Of a DNA stretch of 64,000 bases, positions 27,049-38,113 are shown piece after piece (position 1 is the first letter of the stretch; every line of letters begins with the position of its first letter). The DNA is from Ectopseudomonas mendocina (GTDB taxonomy: Bacteria > Pseudomonadota > Gammaproteobacteria > Pseudomonadales > Pseudomonadaceae). The stretch is from the NCBI RefSeq assembly GCF_016008875.1, contig NZ_JADTQG010000018.1, positions 1 to 64,000 on the forward strand, read 5' to 3'. Position numbers and translations under genes: made by a program. The notes under the pieces are model-generated. The model was not told the origin of the DNA, made no database searches, and worked only from the letters and a program-made list of their open reading frames with translations.

Positions 27049-27058
27049 GGGGCTCTCC

Positions 27059-27829
27059 TTAGTTTTCCAGCGGCGCGAGGATCAGTTGGATGCCGCGCGC
27101 GCGTATTTGTTCGGCCGCCTGGGCATCCAGGCGCTCGTCGGTGATCAGGGTATGGACGCTGCTCCAGGGCAGTTCCAGATTGGGAATGCGCCGGCCGATC
27201 TTGTCGCTCTCGACCATGACGATGACCTCGCGGGCCACCTCGGCCATCACCCGCGACAGGCCGAGCAGTTCGTTGAAGGTGGTGGTGCCACGCTCCAGGT
27301 CGATGCCATCGGCGCCAATGAACAGCTGGTCGAAGTCGTAGGAACGCAGCACCTGCTCGGCCACCTGGCCCTGGAAGGATTCCGAATGCGGGTCCCAGGT
27401 GCCGCCGGTCATCAGCAGCACCGGCTCGTGCTCGATATCGCGCAGGGCGTTGGCCACGTTGAGCGAGTTGGTCATCACCACCAGTCCGGGCTTGTAGCCA
27501 AGCTGCGGAATCATCGCCGCGGTGGTGGTACCGCTGTCGATGATGATCCTCGCATGCTCGCGGATTCGCGCCACACCGGCGCGGGAGATGGCCTGCTTGT
27601 AAGGGGAGACGGGCTGCGTCGGTTCGCCGATCAGTTCCTGCGGCACCGGCACGGCACCGCCGTAGCGACGCAGCAGCAGGCCGTTCTTTTCCAGGGCGGC
27701 GAGATCCTTGCGAATGGTCACCTCGCTGGTGGAGAAGTGCTGAGCCAGGGCGTCCACACTCACTTCGCCCTGCTCGGCGAGCAAGGCGAGGATGGTGTGG
27801 CGACGTTGCGGCGTGTTGCGCTTCGACAT
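27059..27829 (-). CDS. glmR: DeoR/GlpR family regulator, GlmR-like
   Basis: 256 aa. N-terminal DeoR HTH (RHTILALLAEQGEVSVDALA, FSTSEVTIRKDLAALEKNGL, RRYGGA), then a DeoR_C sugar-phosphate sensor domain (IDSGTTTAAMIPQL, TNSLNVANAL, LFIGADGIDLERGTTTFNEL). It sits directly upstream of glmS on the same strand, where pseudomonads carry the glm regulator. Likely ligand is a phosphorylated amino sugar. The symbol is given from context plus family. Confidence 0.82.
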   Translation of the reverse strand: MSKRNTPQRRHTILALLAEQGEVSVDALAQHFSTSEVTIRKDLAALEKNGLLLRRYGGAVPVPQELIGEPTQPVSPYKQAISRAGVARIREHARIIIDSGTTTAAMIPQLGYKPGLVVMTNSLNVANALRDIEHEPVLLMTGGTWDPHSESFQGQVAEQVLRSYDFDQLFIGADGIDLERGTTTFNELLGLSRVMAEVAREVIVMVESDKIGRRIPNLELPWSSVHTLITDERLDAQAAEQIRARGIQLILAPLEN

Positions 27830-27902
27830 GCTTAAGTTTCGATTCGAAAGATAATGGCGCGAATCAAAACATATGATCGAGAAGCCCGCAAGCGTCCGCC
27901 GA

Positions 27903-28523
27903 TCAGTTCAGCGTCAGCTTGACCCCGAAGCCGACCAGGCACAGCCCCGCCAATTTCTCCAACACCCTTGCGATACGCGGGTTGGCGCGCATACGCTCGG
28001 CGAGAAAATGGGTCAGCAGCACAATCAGCAGGCCGTAGAGAAAGGTCAGCGCCATGATGGTCACGGCCATGAAACCGAAAGTAATCAGGCCCTGATGGCG
28101 CTGCGGATCAATGAACAGCGGGAAGAAGGCCATGTAGAAGATGATGGCCTTGGGGTTGAAGACGGTGATCACCAGGGTTTGCCAGAGGTATTGGCGCGGC
28201 TTGATGTCCAGCGTCGGGGCAGCACCGGGTTTGGCCAGGATCATGCGCAGCCCCAGGTAGACCAGGTAGGCCGCACCGAGCCATTGCACGACATGAAAGG
28301 CTGTCGGATAGGTTTTGAGCAGCGCGGCGACCCCTGCCACCGCCAGCCACAGCAGCACCTGATCGCCAAAGATGATGCCGAAGGTCGAGGCCAGTCCACC
28401 GCGAATGCCACCCTTGCCGGTGGACAGGATCAACGCGAGGTTGCCCGGCCCTGGAATGGCCAGCAGGATGATGAAGGCCACCACGAAGGCCGCGTAATCC
28501 GTCACACCGAACATTCCAGACAT
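27903..28523 (-). CDS. LysE/RhtB family exporter
   Basis: 206 aa, six membrane segments. Signature LLAIPGPGNLALILSTGKGG and VFNPKAIIFYMAFFPLFIDP. Third LysE-type exporter in the window, here inserted between glmR and glmU with no regulator beside it. A perfect DnaA box (28536) lies just upstream of its start. Substrate unknown. Confidence 0.9.
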   Translation of the reverse strand: MSGMFGVTDYAAFVVAFIILLAIPGPGNLALILSTGKGGIRGGLASTFGIIFGDQVLLWLAVAGVAALLKTYPTAFHVVQWLGAAYLVYLGLRMILAKPGAAPTLDIKPRQYLWQTLVITVFNPKAIIFYMAFFPLFIDPQRHQGLITFGFMAVTIMALTFLYGLLIVLLTHFLAERMRANPRIARVLEKLAGLCLVGFGVKLTLN

Positions 28524-28591
28524 CCTCCTGCACGGTTATCCACACCCTGTCGTCCAAGGTTGCTGTTCAAAACCTCAGGCGAGCCAGGCGT

Positions 28592-29950
28592 TCACTTCTT
28601 GGTCGGACGCTTCCAGCCTTCGATATTGCGCTGCTTGGCCCGGCCGACTGCCAGCGTGTCCGCTGGCACGTCGCTGGTCACCACCGAACCGGCACCTGTT
28701 GTGGCACGGTCGCCCAGCGTTACCGGTGCCACAAGCGCGCTGTTGGAGCCGATGAACACGTCTTCGCCCATGACGGTGCGGAACTTGTTGGCGCCGTCAT
28801 AGTTGCAGGTGATGGTGCCGGCGCCGATGTTGGTACGGGCGCCAATCTCGGCGTCGCCCAGGTAACTCAGGTGCCCGGCCTTGGCGCCGTCGCCCATTAC
28901 CGCGTTCTTCAGCTCGACGAAGTTACCCACATGGGCCTTGGCGCCCAGCTTGGTACCCGGACGCAGACGTGCGAACGGGCCGCAATCGGCGCCCTCGCCC
29001 ATCTCGGCGCCGTCCAGGTGGCTGTTGGCCTTGACGATGGCGCCCTTGCGCAGCACCGAGTCCTTGATCACGCAGTTGGGGCCGATCTGCACATCATCTT
29101 CGATCACCACTTTGCCTTCGAGGATCACGTTGATGTCGATGGTCACGTCGCGGCCGACGCTCACCTGACCGCGCACGTCGAAGCGATGCGGGTCACGCAG
29201 AGTAACGCCCTGCGCCATCAGGCGGCGGGCCATGCGCTGCTGATAATGGCATTCGAGCTGAGCCAGTTGGATGCGGTCATTGGCACCCAGCACTTCCATT
29301 TCGTCGCCGGCCCGTTCGGTGGCCACGGTCAGGCCATCGGCCACGGCCATCGCGATCACGTCAGTCAGGTAGTACTCGCCCTGAGCATTGCTGTTGGACA
29401 GGCGGCCCAGCCAGTCGGCCAGGCGCTTGCCGGGCACGGCGAGGATGCCGGTGTTGCCCTCGCGGATCTGTCGCTGCGCTTCGCTGGCGTCCTTATGCTC
29501 GACGATGGCCTGCACCACGCCTTGCTCGTTGCGCACGATACGGCCGTAGCCGGTCGGGTCAGCCAGTTCGACGGTGAGCAGGCCCAGCTGGTTGTCGCTG
29601 ACCAGGGCCAGCAGACGCTCGAGGGTTGCGGTCTCGATCAGCGGCACATCGCCGTAGAGGATCAACACGCGCTCGGCACTGAGCTGCGGCAGAGCCTGCG
29701 CCACGGCGTGGCCGGTGCCGAGCTGCTCGGCCTGGATGACGAAATTCAGGTCGTCGGCGGCCAGGCGCTCGCGCACCTTGTCGGCGCCGTGGCCGATCAC
29801 CACCTGGATGCTCTGCGGCTGCAAGCTGCGTGCGGTGTCGATGACGTGCCCCAGCATCGGCTTGTCAGCGACCGGGTGCAGCACCTTGGGCAGCGCCGAA
29901 CGCATGCGCGTGCCCTGGCCGGCGGCGAGAATGACGATATCCAGACTCAT
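28592..29950 (-). CDS. glmU: Bifunctional UDP-GlcNAc pyrophosphorylase / glucosamine-1-phosphate acetyltransferase
   Basis: 452 aa from ATG at 29950 (MSLDIVILAAGQGTRMRSAL); 27 more in-frame codons upstream fall in the terminator region and are rejected. The N-terminal nucleotidyltransferase has LAAGQGTRM and LILYGDVPLI. The C-terminal half is a left-handed beta helix of hexapeptide repeats with the acetyltransferase site segment GNFVELKNAVMGDGAKAGHL. Ends GWKRPTKK. It makes UDP-GlcNAc, following GlmS in the pathway. Confidence 0.97.
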   Translation of the reverse strand: MSLDIVILAAGQGTRMRSALPKVLHPVADKPMLGHVIDTARSLQPQSIQVVIGHGADKVRERLAADDLNFVIQAEQLGTGHAVAQALPQLSAERVLILYGDVPLIETATLERLLALVSDNQLGLLTVELADPTGYGRIVRNEQGVVQAIVEHKDASEAQRQIREGNTGILAVPGKRLADWLGRLSNSNAQGEYYLTDVIAMAVADGLTVATERAGDEMEVLGANDRIQLAQLECHYQQRMARRLMAQGVTLRDPHRFDVRGQVSVGRDVTIDINVILEGKVVIEDDVQIGPNCVIKDSVLRKGAIVKANSHLDGAEMGEGADCGPFARLRPGTKLGAKAHVGNFVELKNAVMGDGAKAGHLSYLGDAEIGARTNIGAGTITCNYDGANKFRTVMGEDVFIGSNSALVAPVTLGDRATTGAGSVVTSDVPADTLAVGRAKQRNIEGWKRPTKK

Positions 29951-30026
29951 AGAAAGCTCCTTGCTGGGCAGGATGGGTCCGCGGCGAGAAAGAGCCGCGC
30001 GAAAAAGAACGCTATTTTGCCAGAAA

Positions 30027-30058
30027 CGCAAAGGGGCGACCTAAGTCGCCCCTTTGCG
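30027..30058 (-). terminator. atp operon terminator
   Basis: CGCAAAGGGGCGAC (30027-30040) pairs perfectly with GTCGCCCCTTTGCG (30045-30058), a 14-bp stem with a 4-nt loop. On the minus strand TTTCTGG follows. It lies 19 bases past the atpC stop and separates the ATP synthase operon from glmU. Confidence 0.85.
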
Positions 30059-30076
30059 TGATACCGCGTTACGCGA

Positions 30077-30511
30077 TCAGCGGCTGCGGCCGCCGAACTT
30101 CCTACGCATCTCTTCGATGGTGCGCAGTTGGGCAGCAGCCTCGGCCAGGCGTGCCGAAGCACTGCCGTAGTCGAACTCGGTGCCCTTCTCGCTCAGCGCC
30201 TTTTCAGCCGCCTTGCGCGCCTCGATGGCTGCGGCTTCATCCAGGTCGCCTGCGCGAACAGCGGTGTCGGCAAGAACCTTCACCATGCTCGGCTGAACTT
30301 CCAGGAAGCCACCGGAGATGTAGAACACCTCCTCGGTGCCACCCTGCTTGATCACTCGCACCGGACCCGGCTTGAGATCGGTCAGCAGCGGGGTGTGGCC
30401 CGGCAGGATACCCAGGTCACCGAGGTGACCGTGGGCGATGACCATTTCCACCAGCCCCGAGAACAGCTCTTCTTCCGCACTGACGATATCGCAGTGGACT
30501 GACATAGCCAT
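30077..30511 (-). CDS. atpC: ATP synthase F1 epsilon subunit
   Basis: 144 aa. Starts MAMSVHCDIVSAEEELFSGL; contains GDLGILPGHTPLLTDLKPGP and the beta-sandwich segment YISGGFLEVQPSMVKVLADT, followed by the C-terminal helical hairpin. Regulatory and coupling subunit of F1. Last gene of atpIBEFHAGDC, 79 bp after atpD. Confidence 0.97.
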   Translation of the reverse strand: MAMSVHCDIVSAEEELFSGLVEMVIAHGHLGDLGILPGHTPLLTDLKPGPVRVIKQGGTEEVFYISGGFLEVQPSMVKVLADTAVRAGDLDEAAAIEARKAAEKALSEKGTEFDYGSASARLAEAAAQLRTIEEMRRKFGGRSR

Positions 30512-30590
30512 AACAATGCCTCGGTTGAGAGGCCGGAACAGGCAGCAGCCCTATCCGGCCCGGACGCCCCCTTGAGGGCGCACCCGTTAC

Positions 30591-31967
30591 TTACAGTTTC
30601 TTGGCTTTCTCGATGGCTTCGTCGATGCCGCCTACCATGTAGAACGCTTGTTCCGGCAGGTGGTCGTAGTCGCCCTTGAGAATGCCGCTGAAGCCGGCAA
30701 TGGTGTCCTTCAGGGACACGTACTTGCCCGGGGCACCGGTGAAGACTTCAGCCACGAAGAACGGCTGGGACAGGAAGCGCTGGATCTTACGAGCGCGCGC
30801 TACCAGCAGCTTGTCGTCTTCGGACAGTTCGTCCATACCCAGGATCGCGATGATGTCCTTCAGCTCCTTGTAGCGCTGCAGAACATACTGAACGCCACGA
30901 GCGGTCTCGTAGTGCTCCTGGCCGATCACGTTCGGGTCCAGCTGACGGCTGGTGGAGTCCAGCGGGTCAACGGCCGGGTAGATACCCAGGGAAGCGATGT
31001 CACGGGACAGTACGACGGTGGCGTCCAAGTGGGCGAAGGTGGTCGCCGGGCTCGGGTCGGTCAGGTCGTCCGCAGGTACGTATACGGCCTGGATCGAAGT
31101 AATGGAGCCTTTCTTGGTGGAGGTAATACGCTCCTGCAGAACGCCCATCTCTTCGGCCAGAGTCGGCTGGTAACCTACTGCCGACGGCATACGGCCGAGC
31201 AGTGCGGATACTTCGGTACCGGCGAGGGTGTAACGGTAGATGTTGTCGACGAACAGCAGAACGTCACGACCTTCGTCACGGAACTTCTCGGCCATGGTCA
31301 GGCCGGTCAGCGCGACGCGCAGACGGTTGCCTGGTGGCTCGTTCATCTGACCGTAGACCAGGGCTACCTTGTCGAGAACGTTGGAGTCCTTCATCTCGTG
31401 GTAGAAGTCGTTACCCTCACGAGTACGCTCACCCACACCAGCGAACACGGAGTAACCGCTGTGCTCGATGGCGATGTTACGGATCAGCTCCATCATGTTT
31501 ACGGTCTTGCCGACACCGGCGCCACCGAACAGGCCGACCTTACCGCCCTTGGCGAACGGGCAGACCAGGTCGATTACCTTGATACCGGTTTCCAGCAGAT
31601 CGTTGCCACCGGCTTGCTCGGCGTAGCTCGGTGCCGGGCGGTGGATTTCCCACTGCTCTTCTTCACCGATGGGGCCTGCTTCATCGATCGGGTTGCCCAG
31701 CACGTCCATGATCCGGCCCAAGGTCGCTTTACCGACCGGTACGGAGATGGCCTTGCCAGTGCTGTTGACGTCCAGGCCACGCTTGAGGCCTTCGGTCGAA
31801 CCCATGGCAATGGTACGTACCACGCCGTCGCCCAGCTGCTGCTGGACTTCCAGGGTGGTTTCAGCGCCCTGTACCTTCAGGGCTTCGTATACGTTCGGTA
31901 CCTGATCGCGCGGGAATTCCACGTCGATAACGGCGCCGATGATTTGAACGATACGTCCGCTACTCAT
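30591..31967 (-). CDS. atpD: ATP synthase F1 beta subunit
   Basis: 458 aa. Walker A GGAGVGKTVNMMELIRN, catalytic region GVGERTREGNDFYHEM, Walker B LLFVDNIYRYT, and the DELSEDDKL segment near the C-terminus. Catalytic subunit for ATP synthesis. Codon use is highly biased, as expected of a strongly expressed gene. Note Y rather than F in the DNIYRY motif, as in several gammaproteobacteria. Confidence 0.98.
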   Translation of the reverse strand: MSSGRIVQIIGAVIDVEFPRDQVPNVYEALKVQGAETTLEVQQQLGDGVVRTIAMGSTEGLKRGLDVNSTGKAISVPVGKATLGRIMDVLGNPIDEAGPIGEEEQWEIHRPAPSYAEQAGGNDLLETGIKVIDLVCPFAKGGKVGLFGGAGVGKTVNMMELIRNIAIEHSGYSVFAGVGERTREGNDFYHEMKDSNVLDKVALVYGQMNEPPGNRLRVALTGLTMAEKFRDEGRDVLLFVDNIYRYTLAGTEVSALLGRMPSAVGYQPTLAEEMGVLQERITSTKKGSITSIQAVYVPADDLTDPSPATTFAHLDATVVLSRDIASLGIYPAVDPLDSTSRQLDPNVIGQEHYETARGVQYVLQRYKELKDIIAILGMDELSEDDKLLVARARKIQRFLSQPFFVAEVFTGAPGKYVSLKDTIAGFSGILKGDYDHLPEQAFYMVGGIDEAIEKAKKL

Positions 31968-31997
31968 CTTTGGTTCCTCTGAATATTTGAACCGTTC

Positions 31998-32861
31998 TTA
32001 AACCGCGGCAGCGCCGCCGACGATTTCCGAAATTTCCTGGGTGATCGCTGCCTGACGTGCCTTGTTGTAAACCAGCTGCAGGTCCTTGATGAGATCACCG
32101 GCGTTGTCGGTTGCGTTCTTCATCGCGATCATCCGCGCAGCCTGTTCGCACGCGCTGTTCTCGACCACGGCCTGATAGACCTGCGATTCAACGTAGCGCA
32201 CCAGCAGCGAATCCAGCAGTTGCTGGGCGTCCGGCTCGTACACGTAGTCCCACAGACCTTTCTGTACGCCTTGCTCTTCGCTCGCGGCCAGCGGCAGCAA
32301 CTGCTGCACTTCCGGCTTCTGCACCATGGTGTTCACGAACTTGTTCGAGACCAGGTAGAGACGGTCGATACGGCCTTCGGCGTAGGCATCCAGCACGACC
32401 TTGACGCTACCGATCAGGTCGTTGATGGACGGCTCTTCACCCAGCTTGCTGATGGCGGCAACCACGTTGCCCCCGTTGCTGCGGAAGAAGCTCGCGCCCT
32501 TGCTGCCCACCACGCAGAAATCGGCGTCGACCTTCTGGTCACGCCAACCCTTCAGGCTTTTCAACAGCGCCTTGAACAGGTTGATGTTCAAGCCACCGCA
32601 CAGGCCACGATCCGAGGTCACCACGATATAACCGACGCGCTGTACTTCACGCTCCACCATGAACGAGTGGCGGTATTCCGGGTTCGCCTTGGCCAGGTGA
32701 CCGATCACCTGACGAATACGCTCGGCGTAGGGGCGACCGGCAGCCATGCGCTGTTGAGCCTTGCGCATTTTGCTGACCGCCACTTTTTCCATGGCGCTGG
32801 TGATCTTTTGCGTGCTTTTGATGCTCGCAATCTTGCTGCGAATCTCTTTTGCGCCTGCCAT
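31998..32861 (-). CDS. atpG: ATP synthase F1 gamma subunit
   Basis: 287 aa. The N-terminal helix AGAKEIRSKIASIKSTQKIT and the C-terminal helix VYNKARQAAITQEISEIVGG form the rotary shaft; the central block YIVVTSDRGLCGGLNINLFK is family-typical. Located between atpA and atpD as usual. Confidence 0.98.
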   Translation of the reverse strand: MAGAKEIRSKIASIKSTQKITSAMEKVAVSKMRKAQQRMAAGRPYAERIRQVIGHLAKANPEYRHSFMVEREVQRVGYIVVTSDRGLCGGLNINLFKALLKSLKGWRDQKVDADFCVVGSKGASFFRSNGGNVVAAISKLGEEPSINDLIGSVKVVLDAYAEGRIDRLYLVSNKFVNTMVQKPEVQQLLPLAASEEQGVQKGLWDYVYEPDAQQLLDSLLVRYVESQVYQAVVENSACEQAARMIAMKNATDNAGDLIKDLQLVYNKARQAAITQEISEIVGGAAAV

Positions 32862-32909
32862 TTCACACCTTTTGGTTCAAGCAGGCGGGGGCCAAAGCCC
32901 CCGCTGCGG

Positions 32910-34454
<1,545 letters not shown>

Positions 34455-34469
34455 GCCAGTTCCCTCAAA

Positions 34470-35006
34470 TCAGGATTTCAACGCTTCGGCCAGCTTGTTC
34501 AGCTTGCCGCGGACCGAACCGTCGATGACCAGGTCACCTGCACGAATGACAACGCCGCCGATCAGGGCGGGATTGACCACGGGCTTGGGCTGGACGGTGC
34601 GATCGAGCCGCTTGGAAAGGGCGGCAGCCAGAGTTTGCAATTGCTCGGTATTGAGCTCGAAAGCCGACTCGACCTCGACATCGAGGGCGCGTTCGGCTTC
34701 AGCCTTCAGCACGGCGAACTGTTCGCGTACTACCGGCAGCAGCGACAGTCGGTCGTTGCTACCCAGCGAGCGCAGGAAGTTGCTGAACGAAGCGTCGATG
34801 TGACCGGCACAGATCTGCGCCAGCACATTGACTTTCTGCTCATCGGTCAACGCCGGGTTGACCAACTGCTGGGCCATGGCCGGCGTTTGCACCGCAGCCG
34901 CGGTCAGCGACAGCATGTTCAGCCAGGCATCGGCCTGCTGTGCAGCACTGGCAAACTCAAACGCGGCTTTCGCGTAGGGCCGAGCGAGCGTGTTGGTATT
35001 GATCAT
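34470..35006 (-). CDS. atpH: ATP synthase F1 delta subunit
   Basis: 178 aa. Starts INTNTLARPYAKAAFEFASA and ends with GGVVIRAGDLVIDGSVRGKL, both typical of delta/OSCP. It links F1 to the peripheral stalk. 12 bp after atpF and 15 bp before atpA in the operon. Confidence 0.97.
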   Translation of the reverse strand: MINTNTLARPYAKAAFEFASAAQQADAWLNMLSLTAAAVQTPAMAQQLVNPALTDEQKVNVLAQICAGHIDASFSNFLRSLGSNDRLSLLPVVREQFAVLKAEAERALDVEVESAFELNTEQLQTLAAALSKRLDRTVQPKPVVNPALIGGVVIRAGDLVIDGSVRGKLNKLAEALKS

Positions 35007-35018
35007 CGCGAGCCTCGC

Positions 35019-35489
35019 TTAGAGTTGAGAGGCCAGTTTTGCGACCAGATCGTTGTGCGCAGTGCCGTCCACGGAGGACTGCAGGATCTGCTCGGCGCCG
35101 GTGACAGCCAGAGCTGCTACCTGCGAACGCAGTTGATCCTTGGCACGGTTCACTTCCAGATCGATTTCGGCTTTGGCGCCAGCGATCAGCTTTTCACCTT
35201 CAGAGCGGGCCTGGGCCTTGGCTTCTTCGACGATTGCGTTGGCGGTCTTGTTCGCCCGATCGAGAATCTCGGCAGCTTGCTCTTTGGTCTCACGAAGCAT
35301 CTGGGCCGCGCGTTCCTGGGCCAACTGCAGATCGCGCTCGGCGCGCCCGGCAGCATCCAGACCTTCTGCAATTTTCTTCTGGCGTTCCTGCATGGCCTGC
35401 GTCAGCGGCGGCCATACGAACTTCATGCAGAACCAGACGAAAATAGCGAAGGCAATCGTTTGACCGAACAGGGTCAGGTTAATGTTCAC
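35019..35489 (-). CDS. atpF: ATP synthase Fo subunit b
   Basis: 156 aa. One N-terminal membrane segment (LTLFGQTIAFAIFVWFCMKF), then a long charged helix (about residues 30-130) that forms the peripheral-stalk coiled coil. Starts MNINLTLFGQ. Standard length. Confidence 0.97.
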   Translation of the reverse strand: MNINLTLFGQTIAFAIFVWFCMKFVWPPLTQAMQERQKKIAEGLDAAGRAERDLQLAQERAAQMLRETKEQAAEILDRANKTANAIVEEAKAQARSEGEKLIAGAKAEIDLEVNRAKDQLRSQVAALAVTGAEQILQSSVDGTAHNDLVAKLASQL

Positions 35490-35575
35490 AGCGATTTACC
35501 TCGTGCTATCTCGTGTTCCGGGAAGAAAAGCCTGAAGAGGCAGCACACGTCATGCTGCCTCGAACTCAGGAACTC

Positions 35576-35803
35576 TTAACCCGCGACAACGAAGATCAGG
35601 TACATCGCGATACCAACGCCGATCATCGGAACGGCGTCGAGCAGACCGGCCATCAGGAAGGTCTTGGTTTGCAGCTGCGGGCCCAGCTCAGGCTGGCGAG
35701 CGGTGGATTCCAGCAGCTTGCCGCCCAGCAGGGCGAAGCCGATACCGGTACCCAGGGCACCCAGACCGATCATGATGGCAGCGGCGATGTAGACGAGTTC
35801 CAT
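35576..35803 (-). CDS. atpE: ATP synthase Fo subunit c
   Basis: 75 aa proteolipid: two membrane helices separated by the ARQPELGPQLQ polar loop; ion-binding Asp in GLLDAVPMIGVGIA. Slightly shorter than some Pseudomonas c subunits but complete. Forms the rotor ring of Fo. Confidence 0.96.
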   Translation of the reverse strand: MELVYIAAAIMIGLGALGTGIGFALLGGKLLESTARQPELGPQLQTKTFLMAGLLDAVPMIGVGIAMYLIFVVAG

Positions 35804-35869
35804 AGTTAGCTCCAGAGTTTTTAGAGGTTAAGGTTACGAGTTAGGGGTTTTCGGGTTTTTCGATGTCGA

Positions 35870-36688
35870 TCAGTGGTGATCTTCGTGCGCAGCACTCAGA
35901 TAAACCACGGTCAGCACCATGAAAATGAACGCCTGCAGCGGGATGACCAGGATGTGGAAGATAGCCCATGGCACGTTGAGACCCCACTGAACGTAGAAGG
36001 GCAGCAGCGCGATAAGGATAAACACCACTTCACCGGCATACATGTTGCCGAACAGACGCAGGGCCAGGCTCAGCGGCTTGGTCAGCAGGCCGATGATTTC
36101 CAGGAACAGGTTGAAAGGAATCAGCGCCCAGTGATTGAACGGGGTGAACGACAGTTCCTTGGTAAAGCCACCGATGCCCTTGACCTTGATGCTGTAGAAG
36201 ATGATCAGCAGGAATACGCCCAGGGAGATACCGAAGGTACCGTTGGGGTCGGCGGTGGGGACAATCTTGAAGTACGGCAGCCCCATGGCGTGGGCCAGGC
36301 CGGGGATGTAGTCGACCGGGATCCACTTCAGGCTGTTCATCAGGAACACCCAGACGAAGATGGTCAGGGCCAGCGGCGCGACCAACGGGTTCTTGCCGTG
36401 GAAGGTGTCCTTGACGATGCCCTGGACAAATTCGATGCACATCTCGGCCATGTTCTGCAGGCCGGCCGGCACACCGGTCACGGCGCGCTTGGCAGCAATG
36501 CGGAACAGGGTGATGAAGATCAGACCCATGAACAGGGACCAGCCCAGGGTGTCCACATGGACAGCCCAGAAGCCCATTGCCTTCACCTCTTCCGGGGTCT
36601 GGGCAATGATCCAGCCCTTCTCCGGGTGAGAGCCGTAGACCAGGTTCTGCAGGTGATGCTGGATATATTCTGCTGGGGTATCAGCCAT
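35870..36688 (-). CDS. atpB: ATP synthase Fo subunit a
   Basis: 272 aa, about six membrane segments. Contains the essential-arginine helix region LTKPLSLALRLFGNMYAGEV and ends VVYLSAAHEDHH. Proton channel partner of the c ring. 25 bp separate it from atpI. Confidence 0.97.
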   Translation of the reverse strand: MADTPAEYIQHHLQNLVYGSHPEKGWIIAQTPEEVKAMGFWAVHVDTLGWSLFMGLIFITLFRIAAKRAVTGVPAGLQNMAEMCIEFVQGIVKDTFHGKNPLVAPLALTIFVWVFLMNSLKWIPVDYIPGLAHAMGLPYFKIVPTADPNGTFGISLGVFLLIIFYSIKVKGIGGFTKELSFTPFNHWALIPFNLFLEIIGLLTKPLSLALRLFGNMYAGEVVFILIALLPFYVQWGLNVPWAIFHILVIPLQAFIFMVLTVVYLSAAHEDHH

Positions 36689-36712
36689 AAACGCCTCAAA
36701 CGGTCCAATGCT

Positions 36713-37102
36713 TCAGAAAACTTTCATGAGCAGGGGCGCACAGGCTGCTGCCAGAAGGGCAAGCAGATACCCGATGAAAAGCCTCATCGGGTCCAGTGGT
36801 TCAACCCCTACGAACGCCAGTGCAAACAGCACTGCCGTGATAATCCATTTACCCATGGCCCCGGCCCAGATCGACTGGACGATGGCCTTGGCCGAACGCG
36901 CGCCAAAGTAACGAAAGGCCTTGAATGCAAAATACGCGTTGGCCAGCAGGGCTATCAGCCCTCCCAGCAATGCCGAATAGGCCGCGACCCATCCGCCACT
37001 GACGGCAAAAATCACTGTAATCACAGCCGTCACGATGGCCTGAAGAATCAGGATCGGAAAACCTGGCTGACGATGAAACGGGGCCTTACTGGGGATGCCC
37101 AT
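36713..37102 (-). CDS. atpI: ATP synthase assembly protein I
   Basis: 129 aa from ATG at 37102 (MGIPSKAPFHRQPGFP); an extended frame to 37267 covers the promoter and is rejected. Four membrane segments; the block NAYFAFKAFRYFGARSAKAI is typical of AtpI. It is thought to help c-ring assembly. First gene of the atp operon, 130 bp after parB. Confidence 0.92.
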   Translation of the reverse strand: MGIPSKAPFHRQPGFPILILQAIVTAVITVIFAVSGGWVAAYSALLGGLIALLANAYFAFKAFRYFGARSAKAIVQSIWAGAMGKWIITAVLFALAFVGVEPLDPMRLFIGYLLALLAAACAPLLMKVF

Positions 37103-37232
37103 CGACCTCTCCCTTAAAGCCACCGAATCTCGGCACATAGCCGACAAAATTGCGCGGGGAGTATATGGGCCAGCCTGCGCCCGATCAACCGTGCTGTAGT
37201 AGGAGTGAAGTAGGACTACAGACGGAATTGTT

Positions 37233-38102
37233 TCAACGAATGTGCGCCAGTACACCCTGCAATTCATCGAGCGAGCTGTAGCGGATCACCAGCTGACCTT
37301 TTCCCTTGCTACCGTGCTTAATCTGCACGGGCGAGCCCAGACGCTCTGCGAGCTTCTGTTCCAGGCGACTGATGTCCGGGTCGGCCTTGGCCTTTGCCGG
37401 GGCCGGTTTGGCACTCAGCCACTGGCGCACCAGTGCCTCGGTCTGACGAACGGTAAGGCCGCGTGCGACAACATGTCGCGCCGCTTCGACCTGCTGTTCG
37501 AGGGGCAGACCGAGCAGTGCGCGGGCATGGCCCATCTCCAGATCGCCATGGGCGAGCAGGGTCTTGATCTCCTCGGGCAGGGCAATCAGGCGCAGCAGGT
37601 TGGTGATGGTGACGCGCGATTTGCCGACGGCATCGGCGACCTGTTGCTGGGTCAGCTCGAACTCCTGCTGCAGACGCTGCAGCGCCACGGCTTCCTCGAT
37701 CGGGTTGAGGTCCTCGCGCTGGATGTTCTCGATCAGCGCCATGGCGATGGCGGCCTCGTCGGGCAGCTCGCGGACCATGGCCGGGATCTTGTCCTGGCCG
37801 GCCAGCTGGCTGGCACGCCAGCGCCGTTCACCGGCAACGATCTCGAAACGGCCCTCGCCAATGGGGCGCAGCACGATGGGTTGCATCACACCCTGGACAC
37901 GGATCGAAGCGGCGAGTTCTTCCAAGGCGGTCTGGTCCATGTCGCGGCGCGGCTGGTACTTGCCGCGCTGGATCAGCTCCAGCGGCACGTACTGCAGTTC
38001 GCGTGTGTCGACCTGGGCGGCCTCTTCCTGCAGTGCGCTGACGGTGTTGCCACCGAGCAGGGCGTCCAGACCTCGACCCAGACCTCGTTTCTTCGCAGCC
38101 AT
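37233..38102 (-). CDS. parB: Chromosome partition protein ParB
   Basis: 289 aa. Starts MAAKKRGLGRGLDALLGG. ParB/Srx CTPase domain with GERRWRASQLAGQDKIPAM and ALIENIQREDLNPIEEA, then the HTH QQVADAVGKSRVTITNLLRL, and a C-terminal dimer domain. Binds parS (two sites in recF, a core in cobW here) and spreads. Operon with parA, 11 bp gap. Confidence 0.97.
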   Translation of the reverse strand: MAAKKRGLGRGLDALLGGNTVSALQEEAAQVDTRELQYVPLELIQRGKYQPRRDMDQTALEELAASIRVQGVMQPIVLRPIGEGRFEIVAGERRWRASQLAGQDKIPAMVRELPDEAAIAMALIENIQREDLNPIEEAVALQRLQQEFELTQQQVADAVGKSRVTITNLLRLIALPEEIKTLLAHGDLEMGHARALLGLPLEQQVEAARHVVARGLTVRQTEALVRQWLSAKPAPAKAKADPDISRLEQKLAERLGSPVQIKHGSKGKGQLVIRYSSLDELQGVLAHIR

Positions 38103-38113
38103 GCGGATGTTCC